Shown: positions 55,654 through 64,000 of the stretch, in pieces
Position numbering within the stretch: the first letter of the stretch is position 1
How the letters are laid out: the number at the start of each line of letters is the position of its first letter
DNA from: Lactococcus protaetiae
GTDB taxonomy: Bacteria > Bacillota > Bacilli > Lactobacillales > Streptococcaceae
Direction: 5' to 3'
NCBI RefSeq assembly: GCF_006965445.1
Contig: NZ_CP041356.1
Coordinates: 124,001 to 188,000 of the forward strand
DNA: 64,000 bases
Made by a program: the position numbers and the translations under genes
Notes under the pieces: generated by a model
Told to the model about the DNA's origin: nothing
Database searches by the model: none
Seen by the model: the letters and a program-made list of their open reading frames with translations, nothing else

Positions 55654-57945
55654 ATGCGATTTAATCATTTTTCGATTGTTGAAAAAAATTTTGATGAGAA
55701 ATTAAATGAATTAGACCAACTCGGTTTTCGATGGTCTGTTTTTTGGGACGAAAAAAAGATTTTAAAAGATTTTTTGATTCAAAGTCCTATTGATTTGACT
55801 GTACTTCAAGCGACACTAGAGATGGATATTCTCCAATTCCTAAAATCTGAGCAATCTTTAGATTGGGAAATTTTTTGGACTTTAGCCCTGCAACTTCTCG
55901 ATTTTACAGCAAATTTTGACTTTGAAGTAGGAAAAGCTACTGAATTTGCGAAATCACTCAATCTTCCCCAAGTTGATGCAGAGATAAATACTGAACATCT
56001 GATTTCTGCTTGTTATCTTCTTTTATGCACTCGTCGTAAAAATGGGATGACACTTGTTGAACACTGGGTTTCAGAGGGTCTTCTCCCAACTGATAATCAG
56101 TACCATTTTTTTAATGACAAGTCCCTCGCAACTTTTGACACCACTCAGCTCAAGCGCGAAATTATTTGGGTTGAAAGTCCAGTTGATACTGAGCATCGTG
56201 GAACTTATGACCTTATCAAAGTTCAAATCATTCGCCCAATTTCCGAACACAAACTTCCCACCATCATGACTGCGAGCCCTTATCATCTAGGTACGAATGA
56301 AAAAGCTAATGATTTAGCACTCCATGACATGAATGTCCCTCTTAAAGAAAAAGAGAACTGTGAGATAACCGTAAACAATCAACTTCCAGAATGTGAAGAT
56401 TATAAGAATAATGAGAAACCTGTTGTAGATGGTGCTCCTTATCATTTTAGTCATGGTTGGACTTACTCTCTGAATGATTACTTTCTAGCTCGTGGTTTCG
56501 CTTCTATTTATGTAGCAGGTGTTGGAACCCGTGGCTCTGATGGTTTCCAAACCTCTGGTGATTATCAACAAATCTACAGTATGACTGCAGTTATCAACTG
56601 GCTCAATGGTCGCGCTCGTGCTTTTACTTCCCGTAAAAAAACTCACGAAATAAAAGCAACTTGGGCAAACGGCAAAGTAGCAATGACAGGAAAATCGTAT
56701 CTCGGTACGATGGCTTATGGTGCTGCAACAACTGGTGTTGATGGGCTTGAAGTTATTCTCGCTGAAGCAGGCATTAGTTCTTGGTACAATTATTATCGTG
56801 AAAATGGGCTTGTTCGTTCACCTGGCGGATTTCCTGGGGAGGATTTAGATGTTTTAGCTGCACTCACTTACTCTCGTAACCTTGATGCCTCTGATTTCTT
56901 AAAAGGAAATGAACAGTATGTTAAGTCGCTTTCTGATATGACTCATGCCTTAAATCGTGAGTCTGGAGATTACAGTCAATTTTGGCATAATCGTAATTAT
57001 CTTACTTATGCGGATAAAGTTAAAGCAGATGTTTTAATCGTACATGGCTTGCAGGACTGGAATGTTACCCCTGAACAAGCTTATAATTTCTGGAAAGCCT
57101 TGCCTAAAAGGCATGTAAAGCATGCTTTCTTACATCGTGGAGCACATATTTATATTAATTCTTGGCAATCTATTGATTTTTCAGAAACAATTAATAGTTA
57201 CTTTGTGGCAAAATTATTAGGTAAAGATTTGAATTTGAATCTCCCTCCAATTATTTTGCAAGAAAATTCTAAGGAACAAAGTTGGACAACACTTTCAGAC
57301 TTTGGTGCTACTGACAGCGTTCAAATACCTCTTGGTAAAACTGCTGTGTCATTTGCCCAATTTCAAAATCATTATGATGATGAAACTTTCAATAAATACA
57401 GTAAAGATTTCAATGTATTCAAAAAAGATTTATTTGAAAATCGTGCCAATGCTACTGTCATTGATATAGAACTTCCATCAGCACTGACTGTTAATGGTCC
57501 TATCGATTTAGAAGTAACATTAAAAATAAATGATACTAAAGGATTGCTTTCAGCACAAATTTTAGATTTTGGTGAGACAAAACGTCTAGAGGATAAGGCT
57601 CGCATTAAAGATTTAAAAGTGCTTGACCGTGGACGGAATTTCATGCTAGATGACCTCCTTGAATTACCACTGACCAGTAGTCCTTATCAAGTCATCACTA
57701 AAGGATTTTTGAACTTACAAAATGAGAATTTGATGACAACAACTTCTGTAAGCAGTGACGAATGGATGACTGTAAAATTTAGCCTCCAACCAACAATTTA
57801 TCATTTAGAAAAATCTGATAAATTAAGGGTTATTCTTTACAGTACTGATTTTGAACATACCGTTCGAGATAATCGTGATGTGACTTATGATATTGATTTA
57901 TCTCATTCAAAACTTATCATTCCCGTAGAAAGTGAGAAAAAATAA
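55654..57945 (+). CDS. pepX: Xaa-Pro dipeptidyl-peptidase
   Basis: Cytoplasmic S15-family serine peptidase that removes X-Pro dipeptides, central to casein-peptide use in lactococci. The 763-residue protein has the nucleophile motif [11 protein letters not shown] (about residue 346), Asp in [12 protein letters not shown] and His in [10 protein letters not shown]. Length is normal for lactococcal PepX (763). TAGGGGGTT ribosome-site region precedes the ATG. Confidence 0.98.
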   Translation: MRFNHFSIVEKNFDEKLNELDQLGFRWSVFWDEKKILKDFLIQSPIDLTVLQATLEMDILQFLKSEQSLDWEIFWTLALQLLDFTANFDFEVGKATEFAKSLNLPQVDAEINTEHLISACYLLLCTRRKNGMTLVEHWVSEGLLPTDNQYHFFNDKSLATFDTTQLKREIIWVESPVDTEHRGTYDLIKVQIIRPISEHKLPTIMTASPYHLGTNEKANDLALHDMNVPLKEKENCEITVNNQLPECEDYKNNEKPVVDGAPYHFSHGWTYSLNDYFLARGFASIYVAGVGTRGSDGFQTSGDYQQIYSMTAVINWLNGRARAFTSRKKTHEIKATWANGKVAMTGKSYLGTMAYGAATTGVDGLEVILAEAGISSWYNYYRENGLVRSPGGFPGEDLDVLAALTYSRNLDASDFLKGNEQYVKSLSDMTHALNRESGDYSQFWHNRNYLTYADKVKADVLIVHGLQDWNVTPEQAYNFWKALPKRHVKHAFLHRGAHIYINSWQSIDFSETINSYFVAKLLGKDLNLNLPPIILQENSKEQSWTTLSDFGATDSVQIPLGKTAVSFAQFQNHYDDETFNKYSKDFNVFKKDLFENRANATVIDIELPSALTVNGPIDLEVTLKINDTKGLLSAQILDFGETKRLEDKARIKDLKVLDRGRNFMLDDLLELPLTSSPYQVITKGFLNLQNENLMTTTSVSSDEWMTVKFSLQPTIYHLEKSDKLRVILYSTDFEHTVRDNRDVTYDIDLSHSKLIIPVESEKK

Positions 57946-57946
57946 T

Positions 57947-58654
57947 ATGGCTATTATTGGAATCTTAGGAACTCCTTATAATGTAATAGAACGTTCTCCT
58001 TTTTGGTGGAATAAAGTAAGTTATACTCGTCAGTCTTTTATTGATGTTTTTCAAGATTTAGGACATACTGCCATTATCTTACCTGTTGACCAGCCCGAAA
58101 ATGCTGAAAAATATATGAAACTCGTAGATAAAATTGTCCTAACTGGTGGCGCTGATATTGCTCCACGTTTTTACCACGAAGAACCACATCAAAAATTAGA
58201 AACAACTGACCCAAGCCGTGATGCTTTTGAATTGGCAGCAGTAAAAGCTGCCATTAACGAAAATAAAGCTATCCTCGGCGTTTGTCGTGGTTTACAACTC
58301 CTTAATGTTTATTTTGGTGGTACACTTTACCAAGATTTAAGCCAAACTTCAAGCGATATCAAACATCGTCAAAGTCCAACACCACAAGAAATCCCGACAC
58401 ATCATGTTACTATAAAAAAGAACAGCAGTCTTGGATTTCTTCCAGAAGAGTATCTAGTTAACTCTTTTCATCATCAGGTCATTAAAGATTTAGGTCAAGA
58501 TTTAACGGCCATTGCCCACGCGACCGATGGATTTGTAGAGGCAATCGAAAATACCAATAAGCGAATCTTGGCTGTTCAATGGCATCCTGAATGTACTTGG
58601 CAAACTGAACATTTTGATAAGGAAATTTTTAGGTATTTCGCAGAAGAATTATAA
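57947..58654 (+). CDS. Gamma-glutamyl-gamma-aminobutyrate hydrolase-like (class I glutamine amidotransferase)
   Basis: A 235-residue member of the PuuD/peptidase C26 group. Nucleophile Cys in GVCRGLQLLNV (about residue 107); His-Glu pair in VQWHPECTWQ. The ATG is 1 nt after the pepX stop, so it is coupled to pepX. The exact substrate (gamma-glutamyl compounds) is inferred from family. Confidence 0.9.
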   Translation: MAIIGILGTPYNVIERSPFWWNKVSYTRQSFIDVFQDLGHTAIILPVDQPENAEKYMKLVDKIVLTGGADIAPRFYHEEPHQKLETTDPSRDAFELAAVKAAINENKAILGVCRGLQLLNVYFGGTLYQDLSQTSSDIKHRQSPTPQEIPTHHVTIKKNSSLGFLPEEYLVNSFHHQVIKDLGQDLTAIAHATDGFVEAIENTNKRILAVQWHPECTWQTEHFDKEIFRYFAEEL

Positions 58655-58672
58655 GTTTTTAAGAATAATAAG

Positions 58673-58696
58673 AAAACACTCTATTTGAGTGTTTTT
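58673..58696. terminator. Bidirectional terminator
   Basis: AAAACACTC / GAGTGTTTTT between the converging amidotransferase and ECF genes; it overlaps the end of the ECF gene. Confidence 0.85.
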
Positions 58697-59178
58697 ATTC
58701 GACGTAAAATAAGCATAACGATTGGGAAAAAGATAAAAGTCGAAATAGCATGAGCTAAATCAAAAGGTAACCCTGCAAGCCAGTAACCAACAAACCCTCC
58801 TGCACCAAAACCGTAAATCATACCTGATATAAAACTAATCAATACCCCAAATATCATCGCAAGCAGCGCTGTCAGTGCTGACAAAAACCAAATATTGTCT
58901 GTCAGTACTGACAGACCCTTAAAGATAACAATAATAATCGCATAAACAATAATCTGTCCCAAGACTAGTGGTGAAAATCCTAATAATAAACCTGTCGCTA
59001 ACATCGTAAGCGCCATAATCCATAAACTATCTGATAATCCTAGTACGATTGCAAAAGCAAAAAACATTGCCGTAATTGGTTTGACATTAGGAAAAGCAGC
59101 CATCCAAATTCTCAAAGCCGAACTCAAGGCTGCCAATATTGCAATGATTGCCAAGCGATACACTAATTTTTTTCTCAT
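58681..59178 (-). CDS. ECF transporter S component, substrate unknown
   Basis: A 165-residue membrane protein with about five or six helices (substrate-binding S subunit of a vitamin importer). It starts MRKKLVYRLAIIAILAAL, with the LAxIAxLAA-type first helix, and has AAFPNVKPITAM typical of several S families. It would share the EcfA/EcfT module encoded elsewhere. Two in-frame CTGTCAG palindromes lie inside. TATAAT ends 6 nt before the ATG (59190-59185), so the mRNA looks leaderless. Confidence 0.78.
   Translation of the reverse strand: MRKKLVYRLAIIAILAALSSALRIWMAAFPNVKPITAMFFAFAIVLGLSDSLWIMALTMLATGLLLGFSPLVLGQIIVYAIIIVIFKGLSVLTDNIWFLSALTALLAMIFGVLISFISGMIYGFGAGGFVGYWLAGLPFDLAHAISTFIFFPIVMLILRRIKTLK
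58869..58884. repeat. CTGTCAG palindrome inside the ECF S gene (a)
   Basis: CTGTCAGTGCTGACAA, encoding L-S-A-L-T-A. Confidence 0.7.
58899..58914. repeat. CTGTCAG palindrome inside the ECF S gene (b)
   Basis: Perfect CTGTCAGTACTGACAG, encoding L-S-V-L-T-D. Confidence 0.75.
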
Positions 59179-59184
59179 TGTTTT

Positions 59185-59190
59185 ATTATA
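59185..59190 (-). promoter_or_regulatory. -10 box 6 nt before the ECF S start
   Basis: TATAAT, then AAAACA and ATG on the reverse strand; no ribosome site. A TTGATT box sits 16 nt upstream. Confidence 0.6.
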
Positions 59191-59309
59191 GCTAATTCAT
59201 TGTAAAAATCAACAGTCAAGTGATGCCAGAGTTGATTTCATAGCAAAGAAATACCACTATGCCACACTGATTACAGTTACTCCTTGCCTCCTTTCAATAG
59301 GTGCATTAC

Positions 59310-59332
59310 AAAAAAGCTGAAATTATCAGCTT
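59310..59332 (-). terminator. Terminator of the sigma/anti-sigma pair
   Basis: AAAGCTGA / TCAGCTTTTTT with T run on the reverse strand, just after the anti-sigma stop. Confidence 0.8.
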
Positions 59333-59338
59333 TTCTTT

Positions 59339-60439
59339 TCATGTGATAGGTTCAAGATAGGGGAGCACCTCGGTAGTCGCTCCAACACTACTTGCATAAA
59401 TCCATGATTTCTCACTAAGTTGAGCAAAGTTCTCCGTTCGTCCTGTTAATATTACTCCCGCGAATTTTGCTGTAGCAAGCGTTGGGTGTTGCTTGACTTG
59501 CTTGAGAGCATCTCGGTAAGGGTAATACATTTTTACATCATCAGGTCCTGTGCCAGAACCAAAGCCTAATGCAGTAAAGTCAGAAATCGTATTCGCTTTC
59601 TTAATCGCTGCAACAAAATCACCATAGAGCTTATCATCCAGTCCGTAAATCGTATTTGTTGTGGTGGCTCCTAATATTTTCCGCTCATCTTGTGAATTTA
59701 ATTTCCCTGTGGCCTCATCATAACTTGGCTCACCTTTACTATAATTATCTACATTCGTACTCAAGCCAATATATAAATTTGAACCTCCGATATTCGCCGT
59801 TTTATCGTCAGTTGCAAGCAAACACCAGTTAATCAATAAATTTTGAGGAATCATACGCTGAATTTCCTTGTAAGTATAGGCCTTATCAAAAGTAATCGCA
59901 ACTTCTGCCAAATGATTCGGTAATTTTGTCAAGGTTCTTAATTCTTGAGGAGCTCCCTTTCCACCATTTAATAGATAATTATTTTCGGCAGTTGGACTAT
60001 AAAAACTAGGTTGCTTTTGCCCATTCTTAAAAAACACACCATCTCCGATATTGCTATTCACCGATGAAGATAGCCACGTACCGCCATTATATGTATCTTT
60101 GTTTTCCTCAAGCATTTGCCCATAACTTACCGTATTCCCACCGATCGAAACCAGATAGCCATCCACATTTTTATAATTTTCTGTTGTATAACTCCCTCCA
60201 AGAAAACCCAACGTTTGTCCCGTTACATTAGTAATAACATTTGGATTTTGCGTTTCATAGGCAATATTGGCTTTGACAGCCTCCTGCTCCAGTGCCTGTT
60301 TCACATATACATTTCGTGCAAAGACAGCACCCACAACAACCACTCCTGTCGCCAATAGTGAAATCCCTACTCCCACCCAACGCCGACGCTTTTTGGTCTG
60401 TTTGACTAATTTTTTGAATTCTTTATCTAAATTTTCCAT
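59339..60439 (-). CDS. Anti-sigma factor, sigma-regulator N- and C-domain family
   Basis: A 366-residue membrane protein: a basic N-terminal cytoplasmic part (residues 1-20, KEFKKLVKQTKKRRRW), one membrane segment (about 22-41) and a large extracytoplasmic domain. This layout and the position just after an ECF-type sigma gene match the Gram-positive sigma regulator family (Sigma_reg_N/C). It should hold the sigma factor at the membrane until an outside signal. The start overlaps the sigma gene by 13 nt. Confidence 0.85.
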   Translation of the reverse strand: MENLDKEFKKLVKQTKKRRRWVGVGISLLATGVVVVGAVFARNVYVKQALEQEAVKANIAYETQNPNVITNVTGQTLGFLGGSYTTENYKNVDGYLVSIGGNTVSYGQMLEENKDTYNGGTWLSSSVNSNIGDGVFFKNGQKQPSFYSPTAENNYLLNGGKGAPQELRTLTKLPNHLAEVAITFDKAYTYKEIQRMIPQNLLINWCLLATDDKTANIGGSNLYIGLSTNVDNYSKGEPSYDEATGKLNSQDERKILGATTTNTIYGLDDKLYGDFVAAIKKANTISDFTALGFGSGTGPDDVKMYYPYRDALKQVKQHPTLATAKFAGVILTGRTENFAQLSEKSWIYASSVGATTEVLPYLEPIT

Positions 60440-60921
60440 TCATCATAACCTTCTTCTAACAATATTTTTTTCAATTTTTTTCGTGCGCGGTACAAATCAA
60501 TCTTAATTTTACTGACAGAATATCCTGTCAGCACTGACAAATCTTTAACAGACAGTCCCTCATAATAAAAATGCTCCAAAAGTTTTCTGTCAGTAACTTT
60601 CAACCTCGCTAAGAAAGGATGTAAATCAGGAGATGTTTCTGTCAGTACTGATAATTCCTCTGTCAGCGCTGACAAGATTTCTTGATACCTTTTATCTCGA
60701 CGATAATGATCAATGTAGCTCCTTAGTGACACTCGATACATCCAAGAACGCAACTTTGATGGTGGGATAATGAGGTCAAGCTCAAGCATTTTAACAAAAA
60801 CATCCTGCACAGTATCCTGCGCCTCTTCTGGTTTGATTCCTTGTAAGACTAGCCATTTTGTCACTTCTATCGCATAAACCATCAGTATATCCTCGTATTC
60901 CTGAAGCTCCAGCTCCCTCAC
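60427..60921 (-). CDS. ECF-type RNA polymerase sigma factor
   Basis: A 164-residue sigma-70-like factor with region 2 (AQDTVQDVFVKMLELDL, SKLRSWMYRVSLRSYIDHYRRDKR) and region 4 (LLEHFYYEGLSVKDLSVLTGYSVSKIKIDLYRARKKL). The GTG start at 60921 lies right against AAAGGAGG, leaving no spacing; an in-frame ATG at 60882 with GAGG 8 nt upstream is an alternative. Contains three in-frame CTGTCAG palindromes in the linker and region 4. Confidence 0.85.
   Translation of the reverse strand: MRELELQEYEDILMVYAIEVTKWLVLQGIKPEEAQDTVQDVFVKMLELDLIIPPSKLRSWMYRVSLRSYIDHYRRDKRYQEILSALTEELSVLTETSPDLHPFLARLKVTDRKLLEHFYYEGLSVKDLSVLTGYSVSKIKIDLYRARKKLKKILLEEGYDEWKI
60525..60540. repeat. CTGTCAG palindrome inside the sigma gene (a)
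   Basis: CTGTCAGCACTGACAA, encoding L-S-V-L-T-G. Confidence 0.7.
60639..60675. repeat. Two CTGTCAG palindromes inside the sigma gene (b, c)
   Basis: CTGTCAGTACTGATAA (60639-60654) and CTGTCAGCGCTGACAA (60660-60675), encoding L-S-V-L-T-E and L-S-A-L-T-E, one after the other in the region 2-4 linker. Confidence 0.75.
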
Positions 60922-61021
60922 CTCCTTTCACTTATATAACGAACAATAATTAAAACGGTTACAATTTATTTTCATTTTATCAGATTTTTTTACAAATCAC
61001 TGCATGAAGTTGATATTATCA

Positions 61022-61147
61022 AATGAAGTCAAGACTTATTCAGTGAGAGTTTCGTAAAACATTTGTTCATTTTCTCTAGTCGATAAAGCGACTGATAAAA
61101 GGGCAACTCACCACTGAATTTAGTCGGACACACTTACTTCGATAAAA
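61022..61147 (-). repeat. Modular hairpin repeat, type A, copy 14 (short form)
   Basis: Inverted: ATGAAGTCAAGACTTATTCA at the left, AGTCGATAAAGCGACT, TCACCACTGAATTTAGTCGG, and the other end CACACTTACTTCGATAAAA. Confidence 0.85.
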
Positions 61148-61183
61148 AATACTGACAGAAAGCTGTCAGTATACTTACAAAAA

Positions 61184-62505
61184 TTATTTTACTTCATTTT
61201 GAAACAAATCGTTTAAGCCTTCACCCATTGTGGGATGAGTAAAGATTTGGTCACGCAAAACAGTATATGGAGTGTGCATCTTCATCGCTAAACTTACCAG
61301 ATTAATCACCTCATGTGAATCCTCATGATAGAGTGTCGCTCCCAAAATTTCATCTGTTTCAGGGTCTACAAGAGCTTTCAATAATCCTCGCATCTCTTGC
61401 ACAACTTTTGTCTTAACAATTGGTGCCGCCGCCATCTTAAACAAACGATAATCTACCCCAACCGCTTCGCTTCCTGTTCATCCAAACCAACACGCGATAA
61501 AGTCGGTGTGATAAAAACAGAATAAGGCACAATCGTCCGATCACTCAACAATCTTGACCCGTCACCAAATAATTGATTGTTCACAATCCGAAAATCATCC
61601 GTTGACAGATAATAAAATTGTCCACCTCCCCGAACATCTCCGAGCGCCCAAATATTATCACTGCTTGTTTTAAGCGTATCATCAACCTTGATATAGCCAT
61701 TATCCAAAAGAGCAACACCTGCATTTTCAAGCTTTAATTCAGAGATATTAGGTCTACGTCCAGTTGCAACAAGTACTTTGTTTGCTGGATAACTTTTTCC
61801 ACCAGCCATAACGCTGTCATCTGTAATCTTATCAATAGCAACACCAAGATGAACTTCTACTCCACTCTCTATCAAATCATTCAAAATACTTTCTGCCACA
61901 TCTCTATCTTCCTTATGCAAAAAAGTCTCATGAGGTTCAAGAATCGTAACTTTAGAGCCAAATTTATTAAACATTCCAGCAAATTCTAAACCAATATATC
62001 CCGCTCCAATAATTACCAAATGCTCTGGCAATGAATCTAAATCCATCGCACCTTCCGATGTCACTACATTCTTCGCTTCATGAATCCCTGCAATTTCAGG
62101 AATAACTGGCGTAGCACCAGTATTGATAAAGATTCGCTCACCAGTCACTCTCGAAATTTCCCCATGATTGTCCACTTCAATCGTATGTTGATTAATAAAT
62201 CGTGCAATTCCATCAATCACAGAAACAAGCGGTTCATCAGCAGCACCATGATAAGCACCATTATGAAGCATTTCTCGGACTTTGTACTTTGTTGCCATCG
62301 CCTCTTTGAAATCCATATTTTTGTGACCTGCGACAATCAATGTCTTCGATGGCGCACATCCAACATTTGGACAAGTGTCCCCATACATTGCTTGATCTCG
62401 CTCAATAATAACGACATCCTCACCATGTTGAGACAGTGATTTTGCTAATGCACGTCCTGCTTTTCCAAAACCAATAATGACATTTTTAAAAGTTTTCGTT
62501 TCCAT
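61184..62505 (-). pseudogene. Pyridine nucleotide-disulfide oxidoreductase (glutathione reductase-like), frameshifted
   Basis: FAD/NAD(P)-dependent oxidoreductase of about 440 residues. N-terminal FAD site VIIGFGKAGRALA, redox cysteines in GDTCPNVGCAPSK, NAD(P) site VIIGAGYIGLEFAG, FAD block WALGDVRGGGQ. The first frame stops at EQEAKRLG. The rest, from VDYRLFKMAAAPIVKT through the His-Glu pair THPTMGEGL, continues in another frame. One more G in the run at 61456-61459 joins them (KRLGVDYRLF). Either a broken gene or a base-calling error. Redox substrate not determined. Confidence 0.88.
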
Positions 62506-62663
62506 AATTGACCCTTTTCTTATTTTTCTGAAACCATTTTATAATAATTTGAATCATTTAAGAAATATTTTGTTTACGATTATTTCGTATTAAGCAAAAA
62601 AACGCCAAAAAGCGTTTTTATATTTCATCATTAAAATCTTCTTCATCTACAAAGCAAAGCGCA

Positions 62664-64000
62664 TTACTTGTTCAATGCTGCATCTAAATGTGCTAGTACT
62701 TTTGCTTTACCAAGAAGGGCAATTGTTTCTGGCAATTCTGGACCGTGCATTGAGCCAGATGCAGCAATACGGATTGGCATCCAAAGCATTTTTCCCTTGA
62801 CCCCTGTTTCCTTTTGAGTCGCTTTAAATAATGGGAAGATATTTTCAGCAGTAAAATCTGCCTCATCAAGTTCTGCCAATTTTGCTCGGAAACTATTCAG
62901 AGCAACTGGTGTCGTCTCAGCAGCAAGCATTTCTCGTGCTTCCTCTGTCAACTCAGGAAAATCTCCATAGAAAAGTTCTGTCAATTCCACAATTTCATCT
63001 GCTGATTTCATTTGCGGTTGGTAAAGTTTAACCAACTCTTCTGCATGGTTATCTAGTCGTCCCGCTGCTTCAAGAAATGGTTTAGTGAGCGCAAAAACAT
63101 CAGCAAAATCTGCATTCTTGATGTATTCATTGTCCATCCAGTCCAATTTCTTTTGATCAAAAGCTGCTGGAGATTTAGACAAACGTTTTTCATCAAAAAG
63201 TTCAATCAATTCCGCACGAGAGAAGATTTCTTTTTCCCCTCCAGGATTCCAACCAAGTAAAGCAATAAAGTTGAAAATCGCATCAGACATATAACCTTTT
63301 TTACGATAATCCTCAATAAATTGCAAAGTATTTGTGTCACGTTTTGACAATTTTTTCCCTGTTTCAGAGTTAATAATCAAAGTCATATGACCAAACCGTG
63401 GAGCTTCCCAGCCAAGCGCTTCATAAACCACCAGTTGTTTTGGAGTATTAGCAATATGGTCATCTCCACGAATCACATGCGAAATTTGCATATCATGATC
63501 ATCAACAACAACAGCGAAATTATAAGTTGGATAACCATCACGTTTTTGGATAACCCAATCTCCGCCTATATTTCCACCCTCAAACTCAATATCACCCTTG
63601 ACAATATCATTCCATTTGTAAATTGCTGTTTCATTTACAGAAATACGGACAACAGGCGTAATTCCTTGAGTTTTACGTTCAGCGATATAAGCTTCTTTTT
63701 CTGACGCATTCATCCCTGCATATTCATTGATATAATGCGGTGGAATTCCTGCCGCTTCTTGTTTTTCATGGTCAGCTTCAAGCTCTTCGGGTGTCTTGTA
63801 TGAGTAGTAAGCTTTCCCTTCAGTAAGAAGTTGGTCTATATATTTTTGGTATAAAGAAAGGCGCTCAGACTGGCGATAATTTTCATGAGTCTCAGGACTT
63901 TCATCCCAATCAATCCCTAGCCAGCGGAGATTTTCAAGCTGTGAACGTTCCCCGTCTTCAACATGTCTTTCACGGTCAGTATCTTCAATACGGATAATAA
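62664..64000 (-). CDS. gltX: Glutamyl-tRNA synthetase (N-terminus beyond the window)
   Basis: Class I synthetase charging tRNA-Glu (and tRNA-Gln in organisms without GlnRS). The frame is open to the window end; the ATG at 63713 is internal. Motifs: [20 protein letters not shown] at the window edge, [40 protein letters not shown], and the KMSKS-type KKLSKRD. The C-terminal anticodon domain is complete. Confidence 0.96.
   Translation of the reverse strand, partial: IIRIEDTDRERHVEDGERSQLENLRWLGIDWDESPETHENYRQSERLSLYQKYIDQLLTEGKAYYSYKTPEELEADHEKQEAAGIPPHYINEYAGMNASEKEAYIAERKTQGITPVVRISVNETAIYKWNDIVKGDIEFEGGNIGGDWVIQKRDGYPTYNFAVVVDDHDMQISHVIRGDDHIANTPKQLVVYEALGWEAPRFGHMTLIINSETGKKLSKRDTNTLQFIEDYRKKGYMSDAIFNFIALLGWNPGGEKEIFSRAELIELFDEKRLSKSPAAFDQKKLDWMDNEYIKNADFADVFALTKPFLEAAGRLDNHAEELVKLYQPQMKSADEIVELTELFYGDFPELTEEAREMLAAETTPVALNSFRAKLAELDEADFTAENIFPLFKATQKETGVKGKMLWMPIRIAASGSMHGPELPETIALLGKAKVLAHLDAALNK

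Noticed and set aside
1-64000. tRNA, rRNA or prophage/IS genes
   Set aside because: No tRNA- or rRNA-like sequence, no transposase, integrase or phage gene was recognised in the window.

Overview
The window is a 64 kb piece of an AT-rich Gram-positive chromosome, best placed in Lactococcus. Supporting this are the argS/argR-arcA-arcB-arcD1-arcC-arcT-arcD2 arginine deiminase locus with two ArcD exchangers and the ArcT aminotransferase, two acetate kinase genes close together, pepX divergent from a glycerol facilitator, and the ecsA/hit, rplK-rplA and pyrH-frr pairs. The species cannot be fixed from this sequence. Compared with the usual L. lactis locus there is only one arcC.

Layout. 1-7.3 kb: ecsA end, hit, rplK-rplA, msrA-yozE, cvfB, pyrH-frr (housekeeping). 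7.3-10.1 kb: a four-gene operon of unknown function (EIIB-like protein, two DUF2442-like proteins, PGDYG-like protein). 10.1-16.4 kb: two ackA genes, each followed by an Rgg-type regulator; one regulator is followed by three exported proteins. 16.7-28.3 kb: ytxK, DUF3165, typA, an MFS permease, yqgQ-glk-rhodanese, dps, a competence prepilin peptidase, speG-like acetyltransferase, dinB and a prolyl-tRNA deacylase. 28.8-40.7 kb: arginine deiminase locus with CcpA control of arcA and divergent argS/argR. 41.5-47.5 kb: murC, a disordered protein, a SWIM-SNF2 helicase. 48.3-51.1 kb: aroF and an amino acid permease behind an apparent Tyr/Phe leader-peptide attenuator. 51.1-64 kb: beta-lactamase-fold hydrolase, CppA, CPBP protease, glpF, pepX, a class I glutamine amidotransferase, an ECF S component, sigma/anti-sigma pair, a disulfide oxidoreductase and gltX (cut by the window end).

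The most unusual content is between the genes. A modular repeat family (about 15 copies, 130-490 bp) carries many small hairpins with a constant CTAAAG/CTTTAG centre and arms that change together. Its ends supply stop codons to neighbouring genes and in one case a -35 box. A second repeat carries complete extended -10 promoters and sits in front of hit and dinB. A 16-bp palindrome (CTGTCAGTACTGACAG) occurs as hairpins between genes and also inside six genes, always in one reading frame (L-S-V-L-T-E/D). Six genes start exactly 6 nt after a -10 box and look leaderless.

Four genes (cvfB, ytxK, aroF, gor-like) are each broken by loss of one base from a G/C run. This shared signature points to a sequencing or assembly error at least as much as to real mutation.
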